Shown here: piece by piece, positions 28,658 to 38,767 of the stretch
How the letters are laid out: each line of letters opens with the position of its first letter
Position numbering within the stretch: the first letter of the stretch is position 1
Source: Parapedobacter koreensis
Lineage (GTDB): Bacteria > Bacteroidota > Bacteroidia > Sphingobacteriales > Sphingobacteriaceae
DNA length: 64,000 nucleotides
Reading direction: 5' to 3'
Assembly: GCF_900109365.1 (NCBI RefSeq)
Contig: NZ_FNZR01000001.1
Location: 806,001-870,000 of the forward strand
The notes under the pieces: model-generated
Database searches by the model: none
Told to the model about the DNA's origin: nothing
What the model saw: the letters and a program-made list of their open reading frames with translations, nothing else
Made by a program: the position numbers and the translations under genes

Positions 28658-29215
28658 CTATTTTTTAGATGCTGATTTGCCTGCTTTTCTCCTCAACTGC
28701 TCACCAGCAAACTTAATACCTTTTCCTTTATATGGTTCTGGTGCGCGCAATGATCGGATCTTAGCGGCAACCTGTCCCAGCAATTGTTTGTCTATAGACT
28801 CCAATGTAATGGTAGGATTCTTTCCTTTTTCGGCCGTCGTCGTTACCTTCACCTCTTTTGGGAGAATGAGTACAACTTGGTGTGAAAATCCGAGTGTAAG
28901 ATCAAGGGTAGTTCCTTGCGCATTGGCGCGATAACCAACCCCTACCAATTCTTGAATAGTTTTGTAACCCTCGGTAACGCCAATGACCATGTTATTCAGC
29001 AGCGAGCGATACAAGCCATGAAGCGCTTTATGCCTTTTCTGATCCGTAGGGCGCTTTACCAACAACTGACCGTTTTCCTGTCCTACGGTGATATCTTTAT
29101 CAACCTGTTGCGTTAATTCACCTTTCGGCCCCTTTACGGTCACTAAGTTTTTATCCGATATCGTAATCGTCACCCCAGCGGGGATAGCGATAGGTGCTTT
29201 TCCAATTCTTGACAT
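28658..29215 (-). CDS. rplF: 50S ribosomal protein L6
   Basis: Large-subunit protein uL6, 185 aa, with two L6 folds ([21 protein letters not shown]-terminal [20 protein letters not shown]). A strong GGAGG Shine-Dalgarno stands about 10 nt before the ATG, unusual for this AT-leader organism. Confidence 0.98.
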   Translation of the reverse strand: MSRIGKAPIAIPAGVTITISDKNLVTVKGPKGELTQQVDKDITVGQENGQLLVKRPTDQKRHKALHGLYRSLLNNMVIGVTEGYKTIQELVGVGYRANAQGTTLDLTLGFSHQVVLILPKEVKVTTTAEKGKNPTITLESIDKQLLGQVAAKIRSLRAPEPYKGKGIKFAGEQLRRKAGKSASKK

Positions 29216-29233
29216 CTTGTGTGTTCCTCCTGA

Positions 29234-29632
29234 TTAATATACGTAACATAAAACCTCGCCACCAACATTCTGAAGACGGGCTTCTTTGTCGGTCATTACA
29301 CCTTTCGAAGTTGAAAGGATAGCGATTCCTAAGCCATTCAACACACGCGGCATGTCATCCACTCCTGCATATTTCCTCAGACCAGGTTTGCTCACACGTT
29401 TCAAGGTGCGGATTGCCGGGACTTTGCTCACCGGGTGATACTTCAATGCAATTTTGATAGTACCTTGTACGGTGTCTTCATCGAATTTGTAATTCGTAAT
29501 GTAGCCCTTATCAAAGAGTACTTTCGTGATCTCTTTTTTAAGGTTTGATGCAGGAATTTCTACAACCCTATGGTTGGCCTTAATGGCATTCCTTACTCGG
29601 GTAAGGTAATCCGCTATTGGATCTGTATTCAT
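29234..29632 (-). CDS. rpsH: 30S ribosomal protein S8
   Basis: Primary 16S-binding protein uS8, 132 aa, beginning [20 protein letters not shown] and ending with [22 protein letters not shown]. The 147-bp gap before it (to rpsN) is unusually long for this operon and ends in a GACTT-type micro-repeat. In E. coli S8 represses the spc operon; not testable here. Confidence 0.98.
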   Translation of the reverse strand: MNTDPIADYLTRVRNAIKANHRVVEIPASNLKKEITKVLFDKGYITNYKFDEDTVQGTIKIALKYHPVSKVPAIRTLKRVSKPGLRKYAGVDDMPRVLNGLGIAILSTSKGVMTDKEARLQNVGGEVLCYVY

Positions 29633-29779
29633 TTATGGTATTCATTTGTGATAACGGTTTCCTTCGGCCACCGTGGCTTTAGGACCTATTACCTGTTAAA
29701 AATTCTTTTTTTCTCACATTCGGTCATCAGCTTTCGGCAACAAACCGCTACGCTCAACTTGCGACTCCCGACTCTTATC

Positions 29780-30049
29780 TTACCAGGAAGCTTTCTTCAC
29801 TCCTGGGATTTTCCCGGCCACAGCCATTTCACGAAACGTCACCCGTGAAATGCCAAACTGGCGCATATAGCCTTTTGGACGTCCGGTCAATTTGCAGCGG
29901 TTGTGCAAACGCACAGGCGACGCATTCTTTGGCAACTTATCAAGTGCAACATAATCACCGGCTGCCTTTAGGGCCGCGCGTTTTTCTGCATACTTTGCTA
30001 CCAGTTTAGCGCGTTTTATCTCGCGTGCTTTAATTCCTTCTTTAGCCAT
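29780..30049 (-). CDS. rpsN: 30S ribosomal protein S14 (zinc-free long form)
   Basis: uS14, 89 aa: the long C- form without CXXC zinc motifs; only one cysteine is seen ([20 protein letters not shown]). Its start overlaps the end of rplE by 8 bp. Confidence 0.98.
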   Translation of the reverse strand: MAKEGIKAREIKRAKLVAKYAEKRAALKAAGDYVALDKLPKNASPVRLHNRCKLTGRPKGYMRQFGISRVTFREMAVAGKIPGVKKASW

Positions 30050-30611
30050 TAGTTACTGTATTTTGATTCTTGAATGGTAATCCAAATTGTTTCAACAATT
30101 CCAATGCTTCGACGTCAGTCTTTGCACTGGTTACAAAGGTAATATCCATCCCTTGGATTTTATTGATTTTATCAATATCAATCTCCGGGAAAATGATTTG
30201 CTCTGTAATACCCAACGTATAGTTACCCCTTCCATCAAAACCCTTATCGTTGATTCCTCTGAAATCACGAATACGGGGAAGTGCCACCGCAACCAGCCGG
30301 TCAAGGAACTCATACATTTTACTATCCCGGAGCGTCACCCGTACACCTATTGGCATTCCTTTGCGGAGCTTAAAATTGGAGACGTCTTTCTTTGACCGGG
30401 TAGCTACAGCTTTTTGACCTGTAATCATGGTCATTTCATTGATTGCATTGTCAATCAACTTCTTGTCAGAAGTTGCAGCACCGATGCCTTGGCTCACAGC
30501 AATCTTTTCGAGCTTCGGAACCTGCATGACGCTCTTATATTCAAATTTTTCTTTTAGCGCAGTACGGATTTCCTCCTTATACTTAGCCTTTAATCTTGGT
30601 ACATATGCCAT
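30042..30611 (-). CDS. rplE: 50S ribosomal protein L5
   Basis: 5S-rRNA-binding protein uL5, 189 aa, with [20 protein letters not shown] and the [20 protein letters not shown] loop. It overlaps rplX by one base at its start and rpsN by 8 bp at its end. Confidence 0.98.
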   Translation of the reverse strand: MAYVPRLKAKYKEEIRTALKEKFEYKSVMQVPKLEKIAVSQGIGAATSDKKLIDNAINEMTMITGQKAVATRSKKDVSNFKLRKGMPIGVRVTLRDSKMYEFLDRLVAVALPRIRDFRGINDKGFDGRGNYTLGITEQIIFPEIDIDKINKIQGMDITFVTSAKTDVEALELLKQFGLPFKNQNTVTNG

Positions 30612-30961
30612 TAGTCAATCACCTCCCCTGATTTTTTCGCTACGCGAACGATTTTTTTCTTGCCGTTTACTTCAGTCACTTTACGTCCAACGCGGGTTGG
30701 TTTACCGCTTTTAGGATCGATATAAGCGAGATTGGAAATGTGGATAGGAGCTTCCTTCTCGATAATGCCTCCATTAGGATTGGCAGCACTCGGTTTAGTG
30801 TGCTTCTTTACAATATTCACTCCCTCTACAATAGCCCTATTTTCGGCTATAAATACCTCCAACACCTTACCTTGGGATCCTTTGGAATTGCCAGAAATGA
30901 CCTTTACCAAATCTCCCGTTCGGATTTTAATCTTATGTGTCGATGTCTTTGTCTGTCCCAT
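30611..30961 (-). CDS. rplX: 50S ribosomal protein L24
   Basis: Assembly-initiator protein uL24, 116 aa, with a KOW motif ([20 protein letters not shown]) and [14 protein letters not shown]. Its stop overlaps the rplE start by one base; rplN is 2 bp upstream. Confidence 0.98.
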   Translation of the reverse strand: MGQTKTSTHKIKIRTGDLVKVISGNSKGSQGKVLEVFIAENRAIVEGVNIVKKHTKPSAANPNGGIIEKEAPIHISNLAYIDPKSGKPTRVGRKVTEVNGKKKIVRVAKKSGEVID

Positions 30962-30963
30962 GA

Positions 30964-31332
30964 TTATAATACCTCCGGTGCTAATGATACAATTTTCATG
31001 AACTGCTTTTCACGCAATTCCCGAGCTACTGGGCCAAAGATACGTGTTCCGCGGGGTTCATCCTGATTATTCAACAATACAGCGGCATTGTCGTCGAAGC
31101 GTATATACGATCCATCCTTACGTCGGATTTCCTTCTTCGTCCTTACGACCACTGCTTTAGAAACGGTTCCTTTCTTTACGTTCCCTGAAGGCAAAGCACT
31201 TTTCACGGTAACAACGATCTTGTCTCCAATCGATGCATAACGCTTGCCGGTACCGCCCAATACACGGATCACTAATACTTCCTTAGCTCCACTATTGTCG
31301 GCCACATTGAGTCTTGATTCCTGTTGTACCAT
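30964..31332 (-). CDS. rplN: 50S ribosomal protein L14
   Basis: uL14, 122 aa, with [20 protein letters not shown] and the [20 protein letters not shown] segment. It lies 1 bp after rpsQ. Confidence 0.98.
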   Translation of the reverse strand: MVQQESRLNVADNSGAKEVLVIRVLGGTGKRYASIGDKIVVTVKSALPSGNVKKGTVSKAVVVRTKKEIRRKDGSYIRFDDNAAVLLNNQDEPRGTRIFGPVARELREKQFMKIVSLAPEVL

Positions 31333-31333
31333 G

Positions 31334-31588
31334 TTACTTAGCCCTTTCTAAAATTTCTACTAAACGCCAATTTTTGGTCTTACTCAGCGGACGCGTTTCC
31401 ATGATCAATACTGTGTCGCCGATACCGCACGTATTGTTTTCGTCATGAGCCTTAAATTTGGTAGTCTTCTTCACGAACTTTCCATAAATGGGGTGCTTCA
31501 CTTTACGTTCTACAGCCACCACGATGGACTTGTCCATTTTGTTGCTCACTACCAAGCCGATCCTTGTTTTTCTTAAATTTCTTTCCAT
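31334..31588 (-). CDS. rpsQ: 30S ribosomal protein S17
   Basis: uS17, 84 aa OB fold: [40 protein letters not shown] and the [16 protein letters not shown] end. Lies between rpmC and rplN. Confidence 0.98.
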   Translation of the reverse strand: MERNLRKTRIGLVVSNKMDKSIVVAVERKVKHPIYGKFVKKTTKFKAHDENNTCGIGDTVLIMETRPLSKTKNWRLVEILERAK

Positions 31589-31603
31589 TTCCGACGTTGA
31601 TTT

Positions 31604-31837
31604 TTATGCCTCAGCGGCTGTTTCATTAGCAGCGTTGGCCGCCTTCTCAGCATGCTTACGCTTCGTCAATTCGGTTAATAGACGTGCAATGGTTTTGCGC
31701 GTATATTTGATCCGATTGGGGTTCTCTATTGCTGAAACAGCATGAGCAAACTTCAATTTGGTGAGGGCAGCCTTCTCTTCAGCGATTTTGGCTATCAAGT
31801 CCCCCGTTGACAATTCTACAATTTCTGAATTTTTCAT
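31604..31837 (-). CDS. rpmC: 50S ribosomal protein L29
   Basis: uL29, 77 aa, two-helix hairpin (MKNSEIVELSTGDLIAKIAE ... NRIKYTRKTIARLLTEL) with an Ala/Glu-rich tail of about 15 residues. The 118-bp gap before it (31838-31955) is long for this operon and carries a GC-rich hairpin. Confidence 0.97.
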   Translation of the reverse strand: MKNSEIVELSTGDLIAKIAEEKAALTKLKFAHAVSAIENPNRIKYTRKTIARLLTELTKRKHAEKAANAANETAAEA

Positions 31838-31901
31838 TTCTATTTATTGTTTTACTGGATGTCCCCATCAGCGTACTTCCACGGTTAATACCCCGAGGCG
31901 G

Positions 31902-31922
31902 CTTGCCGGTAACGGCGGCAAG
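31902..31922 (-). other. GC-rich hairpin in the rplP-rpmC gap
   Basis: CTTGCCG (31902-31908) and CGGCAAG (31916-31922) form a perfect 7-bp stem around a 7-nt loop, inside a 118-bp spacer where neighbouring ribosomal genes are separated by only a few bases. No T-run follows. It may mark an RNA processing or regulatory site; no known motif was recognised. Confidence 0.35.
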
Positions 31923-31955
31923 ACCAATGGCAGACAGCGCCAGTTACGTCTATGC

Positions 31956-32372
31956 TTACACGTAGTCCCTACGTATCACAAACTTCGTTTGCACAGGTAA
32001 CTTCTGTGCGGCGAGGCGCAAGGCTTCCTTGGCCACTTCCAACGGTACACCTTCTGCTTCAAATAACATACGTCCAGGACGTACTACCGCAACCCAATAC
32101 TCGGGAGCACCTTTACCTTTACCCATCCGTACTTCCGCTGGCTTCTTGGTCACGGGTTTATCCGGAAAAACGCGAATCCATACTTGACCTTCACGTTTCA
32201 TATAACGGGTAACCGCAATACGGGCCGCTTCAATCTGACGGCTGGTAATCCATGCCGGCTCCATTGATTTGATACCGAAAGAACCGAAGGCCAACTCCGA
32301 CCCGCGGGTAGCGTTGCCTTTCATGCGGCCTTTCTGCATCTTTCTGAACTTTGTCCTTTTTGGCTGTAACAT
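31956..32372 (-). CDS. rplP: 50S ribosomal protein L16
   Basis: uL16, 138 aa, near the A site: [40 protein letters not shown] and the [20 protein letters not shown] loop. Lies between rpsC and rpmC. Confidence 0.98.
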   Translation of the reverse strand: MLQPKRTKFRKMQKGRMKGNATRGSELAFGSFGIKSMEPAWITSRQIEAARIAVTRYMKREGQVWIRVFPDKPVTKKPAEVRMGKGKGAPEYWVAVVRPGRMLFEAEGVPLEVAKEALRLAAQKLPVQTKFVIRRDYV

Positions 32373-32429
32373 GTTCGTATCTTAATTAACACTGCCTATC
32401 GCAGTTGTCATCTAAATCTAAAAAATAAC

Positions 32430-33308
32430 TTAACCTCTCCTGTTTTGGCCGCCACGGTTCCCACCGCTGCGTTGTTGTCCAGGTGCTCCGCCACGACGTT
32501 GATCATTGCCACGGCGTTGTTCGCCGCCACCACCACGGCGTTGGTCACCACCACCTCGACGTTGGTCACCACCACGGCGATCACCCCCGCCCCGACGGTT
32601 ATCACCGCGGAAATCACTTGGGCCGCCTTCCGTACGTTGCTTCACGCCTGACGTCTGTCCAACATTGGGCGACAAATCACGCTTTCCGTAGACTTCACCC
32701 TTACATATCCATACTTTCACACCGATTTTACCATAAGTGGTCAATGCTTCCACCAATGCATAGTCAATGTCTGCACGGAACGTATGCAAGGGAATCCGTC
32801 CTTCCTTATATTGCTCAGTGCGGGCCATTTCAGCGCCGCCGAGACGACCAGAACACATGATTTTGATTCCTTCTGCACCCATACGCATCGTTGATGCGAT
32901 GGCTGTCTTCATTGCGCGGCGGAAAGAGATGCGTGCTTCGAGTTGTTTAGCAACACCTTCCGCTACCAAATGAGCCTCCAGTTCCGGGCGCTTAATCTCG
33001 AAAATGTTGATTTGAACATCTTTTTTCGTCAGTTTCTTCAACTCTTCCTTAATTTTGTCCACCTCTTGGCCCCCTTTACCGATAACGATTCCAGGACGCG
33101 CAGTGTGGATAGTTACTGTAATGCGTTTCAATGTACGCTCAATAACTACCTTGGCTACACCACCTTTGGCGATACGAACCGACAAGTATTTTCTTATCTT
33201 TTCGTCCTCAACTAATTTATCGGAATAGTTCTTGCCCCCGAACCAGTTGGAATCCCAACCTTTGATGATTCCTAACCTGTTACCTATTGGATTTGCTTTT
33301 TGTCCCAT
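32430..33308 (-). CDS. rpsC: 30S ribosomal protein S3 with RGG-type C-terminal tail
   Basis: uS3, 292 aa, at the mRNA entry. The core has the N-terminal [20 protein letters not shown], a KH domain with [17 protein letters not shown], and the C-terminal S3 domain ending near [12 protein letters not shown]. About 65 extra residues follow, made of Arg/Gly/Asp/Gln repeats (units such as [13 protein letters not shown]). This resembles eukaryotic RGG boxes that bind RNA. The core is the usual length, so the tail is an addition. The antisense reading frames over it are shadows of the repeat. Confidence 0.96.
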   Translation of the reverse strand: MGQKANPIGNRLGIIKGWDSNWFGGKNYSDKLVEDEKIRKYLSVRIAKGGVAKVVIERTLKRITVTIHTARPGIVIGKGGQEVDKIKEELKKLTKKDVQINIFEIKRPELEAHLVAEGVAKQLEARISFRRAMKTAIASTMRMGAEGIKIMCSGRLGGAEMARTEQYKEGRIPLHTFRADIDYALVEALTTYGKIGVKVWICKGEVYGKRDLSPNVGQTSGVKQRTEGGPSDFRGDNRRGGGDRRGGDQRRGGGDQRRGGGGEQRRGNDQRRGGAPGQQRSGGNRGGQNRRG

Positions 33309-33319
33309 TACTTGATAAA

Positions 33320-33754
33320 TTAGTTTTGTGCTACGTTATTCTTGCTGTCTATCACCAAGGTAACGTGGTTCGAACGTTTGCGAATGCGGTATCCCCGGCC
33401 TTGCGGTGCAGGACGCAATCTTTTCAATTGACGCCCGCCATCTACGAAAGCTTCCTTCACAAATAATCCGCTTTCTTCCACAGACTTGTCTTCATTTTTT
33501 GCTTCCCAGTTTTTGATAGCTGAGAGCAACAGTTTCTCCACACGGATCGCTGCTTCCTTGTTGGTATGCTTGAGGATATACAAAGCATGTTCCACCTTTT
33601 CGCCACGGATAAGATCGACGACCAAGCGCATCTTACGCGGCGAGGTAGGGCAGTTTACTAATTTGGCAGTAGAAGCTCCTCCTACTTGAGCCTTTTCCTG
33701 CTCTTTGCGCTGTTTAATGATAACAGACTTTTTGAGTTTTCGTGTTGCTTCCAT
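33320..33754 (-). CDS. rplV: 50S ribosomal protein L22
   Basis: uL22, 144 aa, lines the exit tunnel: [20 protein letters not shown] and the hairpin-tip region [20 protein letters not shown]. The N-terminus has about 30 extra basic residues before the core, as in other Bacteroidota. Confidence 0.97.
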   Translation of the reverse strand: MEATRKLKKSVIIKQRKEQEKAQVGGASTAKLVNCPTSPRKMRLVVDLIRGEKVEHALYILKHTNKEAAIRVEKLLLSAIKNWEAKNEDKSVEESGLFVKEAFVDGGRQLKRLRPAPQGRGYRIRKRSNHVTLVIDSKNNVAQN

Positions 33755-33760
33755 GCCTAA

Positions 33761-34026
33761 TTATTTTTTCTTTTCTGCGTGACCCCGGAATGTACGCGTA
33801 GGCGCAAATTCACCGAGCTTATGACCTACCATATTTTCCGTTACATATACGGGAATAAATTTATTGCCGTTGTGCACTGCGAAGGTATGACCAACAAAAT
33901 CAGGTGAAATCATGGATCTACGAGACCACGTCTTGATTACCGATTTTTTGTTTATTTCATTCATAGAAAGAACTTTTCTTTCTAAGTTGTGGTCGATATA
34001 AGGACCTTTTTTAATTGAACGAGCCA

Positions 34027-34027
<1 letters not shown>
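33761..34027 (-). CDS. rpsS: 30S ribosomal protein S19
   Basis: uS19, 88 aa: [40 protein letters not shown], and [20 protein letters not shown]. It overlaps the rplB stop by one base. Confidence 0.98.
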
Positions 34028-34851
<824 letters not shown>

Positions 34852-34857
34852 TTCTAA

Positions 34858-35148
34858 TTATATAGTACTGTAAAAGTCAATCGTTTCACCATCTTTGATT
34901 GTGATGATGGCCTTTTTATATTTCGGGGTTCTTCCCGATACAAACCCTGCCTTTGTATAGCGATTTTTCGCCTTACCAGCTATAACCATGGTATTCACGG
35001 CTACTACTGTCACGCCGAACATTTGTTCCACGGCTTGTTTGATTTGTATCTTGTTTGCCCTGTGGTCCACTTTGAAAGCATAACGGTTCAATTTTTCCGT
35101 AAGCAATGATGCTTTCTCAGTCAATACGGGTTTCTTGATAATTTCCAT
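34858..35148 (-). CDS. rplW: 50S ribosomal protein L23
   Basis: uL23, 96 aa from the ATG at 35148 (MEIIKKPVLTEKASLLTEKL); an in-frame ATG at 35163 would overlap rplD by 11 bp and add MPSSN. The protein docks signal-recognition particle and trigger factor at the exit tunnel. Confidence 0.97.
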   Translation of the reverse strand: MEIIKKPVLTEKASLLTEKLNRYAFKVDHRANKIQIKQAVEQMFGVTVVAVNTMVIAGKAKNRYTKAGFVSGRTPKYKKAIITIKDGETIDFYSTI

Positions 35149-35152
35149 ATTA

Positions 35153-35782
35153 CTACTTGGCAAATGCCTCCTCCAAGGTTTTAACAGAAGCTGTGGTCAA
35201 CAAAAGCTTGCCAGCATTCAACACATCATACGTGTTCAGTTCACCGGCGGTGATTACTTTCGCTTTTTTCAGATTTCTGCTTGATAAATAAACGTTGTTG
35301 TCTTGCGCAGGTAAAACCAATAAGGTTTTTTCGTTGGCGATGTTTAGGCTATTCACCAAGTTCACATAGTTTTTGGTTTTAATGGAATCGAAGTTCACTT
35401 CGTCCAATACCACAATGTTATTGTCCTTGGCTTTGTAGCTCAACGCTGATTTACGTGCCAACGCCTTCAGCTTTTTATTGAGCTTAAAACTATAGTCACG
35501 AGGCTGCGGACCGAAGATACGACCACCACCGTTAAACAATGGGGATTTGATGCTGCCTGCACGAGCACCACCCGTTCCTTTTTGTTTATGTAGCTTGCGC
35601 GTAGAGCCAGCAATTTCATTACGTTGCTTGGACTTGTGCGTACCTTGACGCTGATTAGCGAGGTATTGCTTCACATCCAAGTAAATCGCGTGGTCATTGG
35701 GTTCTACCCCAAATACCGATTCAGGAAGTTGCACCTTGGCACCTGTCTCTTTACCTGATATATTTAAAACGTTAACTTCCAT
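35153..35782 (-). CDS. rplD: 50S ribosomal protein L4
   Basis: uL4, 209 aa, with the extended basic loop ([20 protein letters not shown], then [20 protein letters not shown]). In E. coli L4 represses the S10 operon through the leader; hairpins exist before rplC here, but homology to that leader is not apparent. Confidence 0.98.
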   Translation of the reverse strand: MEVNVLNISGKETGAKVQLPESVFGVEPNDHAIYLDVKQYLANQRQGTHKSKQRNEIAGSTRKLHKQKGTGGARAGSIKSPLFNGGGRIFGPQPRDYSFKLNKKLKALARKSALSYKAKDNNIVVLDEVNFDSIKTKNYVNLVNSLNIANEKTLLVLPAQDNNVYLSSRNLKKAKVITAGELNTYDVLNAGKLLLTTASVKTLEEAFAK

Positions 35783-35786
35783 CTCC

Positions 35787-36404
35787 TTATTTATCTACGA
35801 TTACGTATGAACCTTTGGCTCCGGGGATAGAACCACTGACCACGATCAAGTTTTGATCCTCATAAACCTTCAGCACTTGCAGGTTTTGAATCTTTACGCG
35901 GTCACCCCCTGTACGGCCAGCCATGCGCATACCTTTAAATACGCGTGAGGGCCATGATGATGCACCTAATGAACCAGGCGCGCGCAGGCGGTTGTGTTGC
36001 CCGTGGGTAGCCCCACCAACACCACCGAAGCCATGGCGCTTCATGACACCTTGAAAACCTTTTCCTTTGGAAGTGCCGACGACGTCTACGTATTCGCCTT
36101 CTTCAAAAATGGAAACAGTCACCAAGTCACCGAGGGTTTTCTCGTCGGGGAAGGTTTTAAATTCTACCAATTTACGCTTAGGCGTAGTCTCCGCTTTTGC
36201 GAAGTGCCCTTTCAAAGAGGCCGTTGTGTTCTTCTCTTTTGCTTCATCAAAAGCAAGTTGAATAGCGGAATAGCCATCTTTTTCTTCCGTGCGTATCTGC
36301 GTTACCACGCACGGGCCAGCTTCGATCACCGTACAGGGAATGTTCTTCCCGTCAGCGTCATAAATGCTGGTCATTCCTACTTTTTTTCCAATAATTCCTG
36401 ACAT
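35787..36404 (-). CDS. rplC: 50S ribosomal protein L3
   Basis: uL3, 205 aa: [20 protein letters not shown] and [20 protein letters not shown]. It is the first gene of this operon; rpsJ, which normally precedes rplC, is not here. A consensus promoter lies about 80-110 bp upstream. Confidence 0.98.
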   Translation of the reverse strand: MSGIIGKKVGMTSIYDADGKNIPCTVIEAGPCVVTQIRTEEKDGYSAIQLAFDEAKEKNTTASLKGHFAKAETTPKRKLVEFKTFPDEKTLGDLVTVSIFEEGEYVDVVGTSKGKGFQGVMKRHGFGGVGGATHGQHNRLRAPGSLGASSWPSRVFKGMRMAGRTGGDRVKIQNLQVLKVYEDQNLIVVSGSIPGAKGSYVIVDK

Positions 36405-36430
36405 GTTTCTATTAATCTATTAACGTCCAT

Positions 36431-36448
36431 CGAAGCAGTAGGGCTTCG
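36431..36448 (-). other. Leader hairpin before rplC
   Basis: Perfect 6-bp stem CGAAGC (36431-36436) / GCTTCG (36443-36448) with a 6-nt loop, within the predicted untranslated leader of the ribosomal operon, about 27 nt from the rplC ATG. A second dyad, CCATCCCC ... GGGACGG (36460-36480), overlaps the likely transcription start. Either could serve in autoregulation; this is inference. Confidence 0.4.
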
Positions 36449-36480
36449 CTCAAGACATACCATCCCCTTAAAAGGGACGG

Positions 36481-36511
36481 CAAAGATAGAAAACTTACTT
36501 TAAGTATCAAA
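36481..36511 (-). promoter_or_regulatory. Promoter of the S10-spc-alpha operon
   Basis: Exact match on the minus strand to the Bacteroidota consensus: -33 TTTG (36511-36508), 19-nt spacer, -7 TATCTTTG (36488-36481). The predicted start near 36474 gives a leader of about 70 nt before rplC. It sits directly behind the stop of the GH88 gene (36523). Confidence 0.8.
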
Positions 36512-36522
36512 TAGTTAGTGAA

Positions 36523-37791
36523 TTATTTTTTAATTTTCTCTCCGGAGAAAGGTTTTCCTTCCAACAATCGTTTGTATCGTATCAAAGCTTCAATATAATA
36601 ATAATCGGCATAGGTAAGTGGCACATCGATTTCACTACCATGTGGGATGGAGCCTACGCTATACTTCAGGATAAATCCACCGTTTGTACCAATTTCAGCT
36701 TTATAAGGCGCAGTGGAAAGATTTTTGAGGATATGTTCTGCTTTAACCATATAGTCTGCATGCTCCTCGTTTTCGGTATGGGTGCTCAATTCAATCAGCG
36801 CCGAAGCCAGAACGGTCGCCGTGGAAGCATCACGATTGGTTTTGTAATTGGCAGCATACGGACTATCTGCAGTTAGATCTGGCGCATTGAAATCCCAATA
36901 TGGCACCAAATCTTCCGGCATGTTGGGATGGTTTAATATAAATGCAGCGACATGTTTTGCAAAATCAAGGTACGTAACATCCCCTGTTTCCCGATACATC
37001 ATAATATAACCATAAAGCCCCCATGCCTGACCCCGCGCCCATGCCGACTCATCATATGCACCTTGCGCTGTTTTCTTCGCCACGATGCTGCCATCTTCCG
37101 GATTGTAGTCAATCACATGGTAAGAGCTGTAGTCCGGACGATAATGGTTCTTAATCGTGGTGTTGGCATGGGTCATTGCGATATCACGATACTTTGGGTC
37201 GCCACTCAGCGTGGAAGCCTGCGCGAGAAACTCCAGGTTCATCATGTTATCAATGATGACGGGGTAAGTCCATCCTTCCCATGAGCGGATAGCTTTGACG
37301 GTAGGATTATAACGGCTTATTAGCGATTCGGCACCGGTGAGCAATATCGTTTTATAGGTGGCTGTATCACCTGTAAGCCTCAGCGCGTTACCAAAACTGC
37401 AATACAGCATAAAGCCAAGATCATGTGTGCCTTTATTATGCTGTTCTTTTTCAAGGATACGCAACTTATCTTTCGCCAATTGGAGCAATTGCTCATCGCC
37501 GGAATGCTCATAAAGGTATAGCAATGAACCAGGATAAAATCCAGAAGTCCACCACCGTGTATCTGACGTCACAATCGTATCGCCCTGAAAGGTGCGCGGC
37601 ATCCGATCAGCAGGCACGCTGTCCGCCAATACCTTAATCTGAGCTACAGCGTCGTCAAGCTGTTGAACTATAAATTCATGACTAAGTTGTAAACCGGTGG
37701 TGGTTCCAGCTGGTTGATTTTGGCATGCTGTGATGACCAGCGACACCCCTATCAGCATAAATCCCGCTTTTTTTGAAAAAGATCCTATCAT
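36523..37791 (-). CDS. GH88 family unsaturated glucuronyl hydrolase lipoprotein
   Basis: Predicted to remove the unsaturated uronic acid from the end of oligosaccharides made by polysaccharide lyases. The 422-aa protein has a lipoprotein signal (LVITACQNQ), an (alpha/alpha)6 barrel, and the two family aspartates in THDLGFM and IIDNMMNLEFL. WARGQAWGLYGY and the C-terminal YADYYYIEALIRYKRLL are also typical. No lyase or sulfatase is adjacent, so its substrate (heparin-, hyaluronan- or rhamnogalacturonan-like) is unknown. It has its own promoter with two palindromes. Confidence 0.9.
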   Translation of the reverse strand: MIGSFSKKAGFMLIGVSLVITACQNQPAGTTTGLQLSHEFIVQQLDDAVAQIKVLADSVPADRMPRTFQGDTIVTSDTRWWTSGFYPGSLLYLYEHSGDEQLLQLAKDKLRILEKEQHNKGTHDLGFMLYCSFGNALRLTGDTATYKTILLTGAESLISRYNPTVKAIRSWEGWTYPVIIDNMMNLEFLAQASTLSGDPKYRDIAMTHANTTIKNHYRPDYSSYHVIDYNPEDGSIVAKKTAQGAYDESAWARGQAWGLYGYIMMYRETGDVTYLDFAKHVAAFILNHPNMPEDLVPYWDFNAPDLTADSPYAANYKTNRDASTATVLASALIELSTHTENEEHADYMVKAEHILKNLSTAPYKAEIGTNGGFILKYSVGSIPHGSEIDVPLTYADYYYIEALIRYKRLLEGKPFSGEKIKK

Positions 37792-37832
37792 AACCCGTTT
37801 ATTTATGGTGTAATCATTGCTTAAATTACGTC

Positions 37833-37868
37833 CAAAAATAAACGTTTAACCGAAAAGCGCAAACGTTT
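37833..37868 (-). promoter_or_regulatory. GH88 promoter with two AAACGTTT operators
   Basis: Minus strand: -33 TTTG (37863-37860), 19-nt spacer, -7 TATTTTTG (37840-37833), an exact consensus match. Two palindromes, TAAACGTTTA (37839-37848) and AAACGTTT (37861-37868), are centred 21 bp apart (two helical turns) and overlap the -7 and -33 boxes. Central-CG palindromes are typical LacI-family operators, so repression is likely; the regulator encoded at 43639-44676 is one candidate. Confidence 0.7.
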
Positions 37869-37905
37869 ACATACGAAAAATTATGAATCCGTCAGTAACC
37901 CTTTT

Positions 37906-38724
37906 TTAACAAGCCGTCCGTTCTTCTTCCAAATCAGGAGCAGGTGCTCCTACCAATCGTTGATGTTTATCATTTGTCCTCGCCCGATGGTATTTCTTTC
38001 GACTCGAATTCCAATGATAGCGCACTAAACGGATTTTATATGCATCGTAACCGATGACCACTACCAGAAATAGGCTGATGACATAAAACAACTTAAACCC
38101 GATATGGAAATAGGCGATTCCTGCAACGATCGCCCCAGCGACATAAGAAAGCATGATTGAACCCAATAACCAAGCCCTCCCTTTGAGCACAGGATTCGAC
38201 CGAAACTCTTCCTTAGTAAACATGGAGAACAGTACCCCTAAGTCCGTGGTTGTACCAGTAAGATGGGTAGTTTTCACAGCAAAATTCGATATACTGGCTG
38301 TAAGGCCATTTTGTAAGCCCATCGCGAAGAGCATCAACGCGAGCAAAATCTCGGTTTCGAAAAGCGTCTCCTGATAAAAAAAATCGCCATAAAAACCGAC
38401 TGCAAGCATGCAAAGTATTTCAAGCGAAACAGGTAATGAGTGGGCAAAGTATTTATTCTGCTTATTAAAGTGTATCACCATGAAGTTGGCAACGAAACCA
38501 CCGAAAAAGAAAAGAAAAATCCAAGCGAACACTATCGCTGTTTGGTACCAATTGCCTTTGACAATCTCTGCCGCCAATATTGCATAGTACCCGGTCACGT
38601 TGGAACTGAACGAAAGGAATAGCAACAATGACACCACATTGACCATCCCGGCCGAGAACGCAGTAAGTGTCCCGAGTTTAATATTGTCTCCCAATGTCCT
38701 GCTATTGCTGAATTTACGAAGCAT
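37906..38724 (-). CDS. DUF1275 (YoaK-like) membrane protein
   Basis: Integral inner-membrane protein, 272 aa, of the DUF1275/YoaK family; function unknown. Family marks are AGMVNVVSLLLFLSFSSNVT near the N-terminus and the repeat-like GLQNGLTASISNFAVKTTHL followed by TGTTTDLG. About six membrane helices are visible, then a basic cytoplasmic tail of about 40 residues (RKKYHRARTNDKHQR). It follows the small exported protein by 43 bp on the same strand. Confidence 0.88.
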   Translation of the reverse strand: MLRKFSNSRTLGDNIKLGTLTAFSAGMVNVVSLLLFLSFSSNVTGYYAILAAEIVKGNWYQTAIVFAWIFLFFFGGFVANFMVIHFNKQNKYFAHSLPVSLEILCMLAVGFYGDFFYQETLFETEILLALMLFAMGLQNGLTASISNFAVKTTHLTGTTTDLGVLFSMFTKEEFRSNPVLKGRAWLLGSIMLSYVAGAIVAGIAYFHIGFKLFYVISLFLVVVIGYDAYKIRLVRYHWNSSRKKYHRARTNDKHQRLVGAPAPDLEEERTAC

Positions 38725-38767
38725 AGTAATACCGATTTCTAATTTAGCACTTAAATAAAGCTTGTAC

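Noticed and set aside
32445-32860. Plus-strand His/Pro/Arg-rich frames opposite the rpsC tail
   Set aside because: They arise from reading the RGG repeat DNA of S3 backwards.
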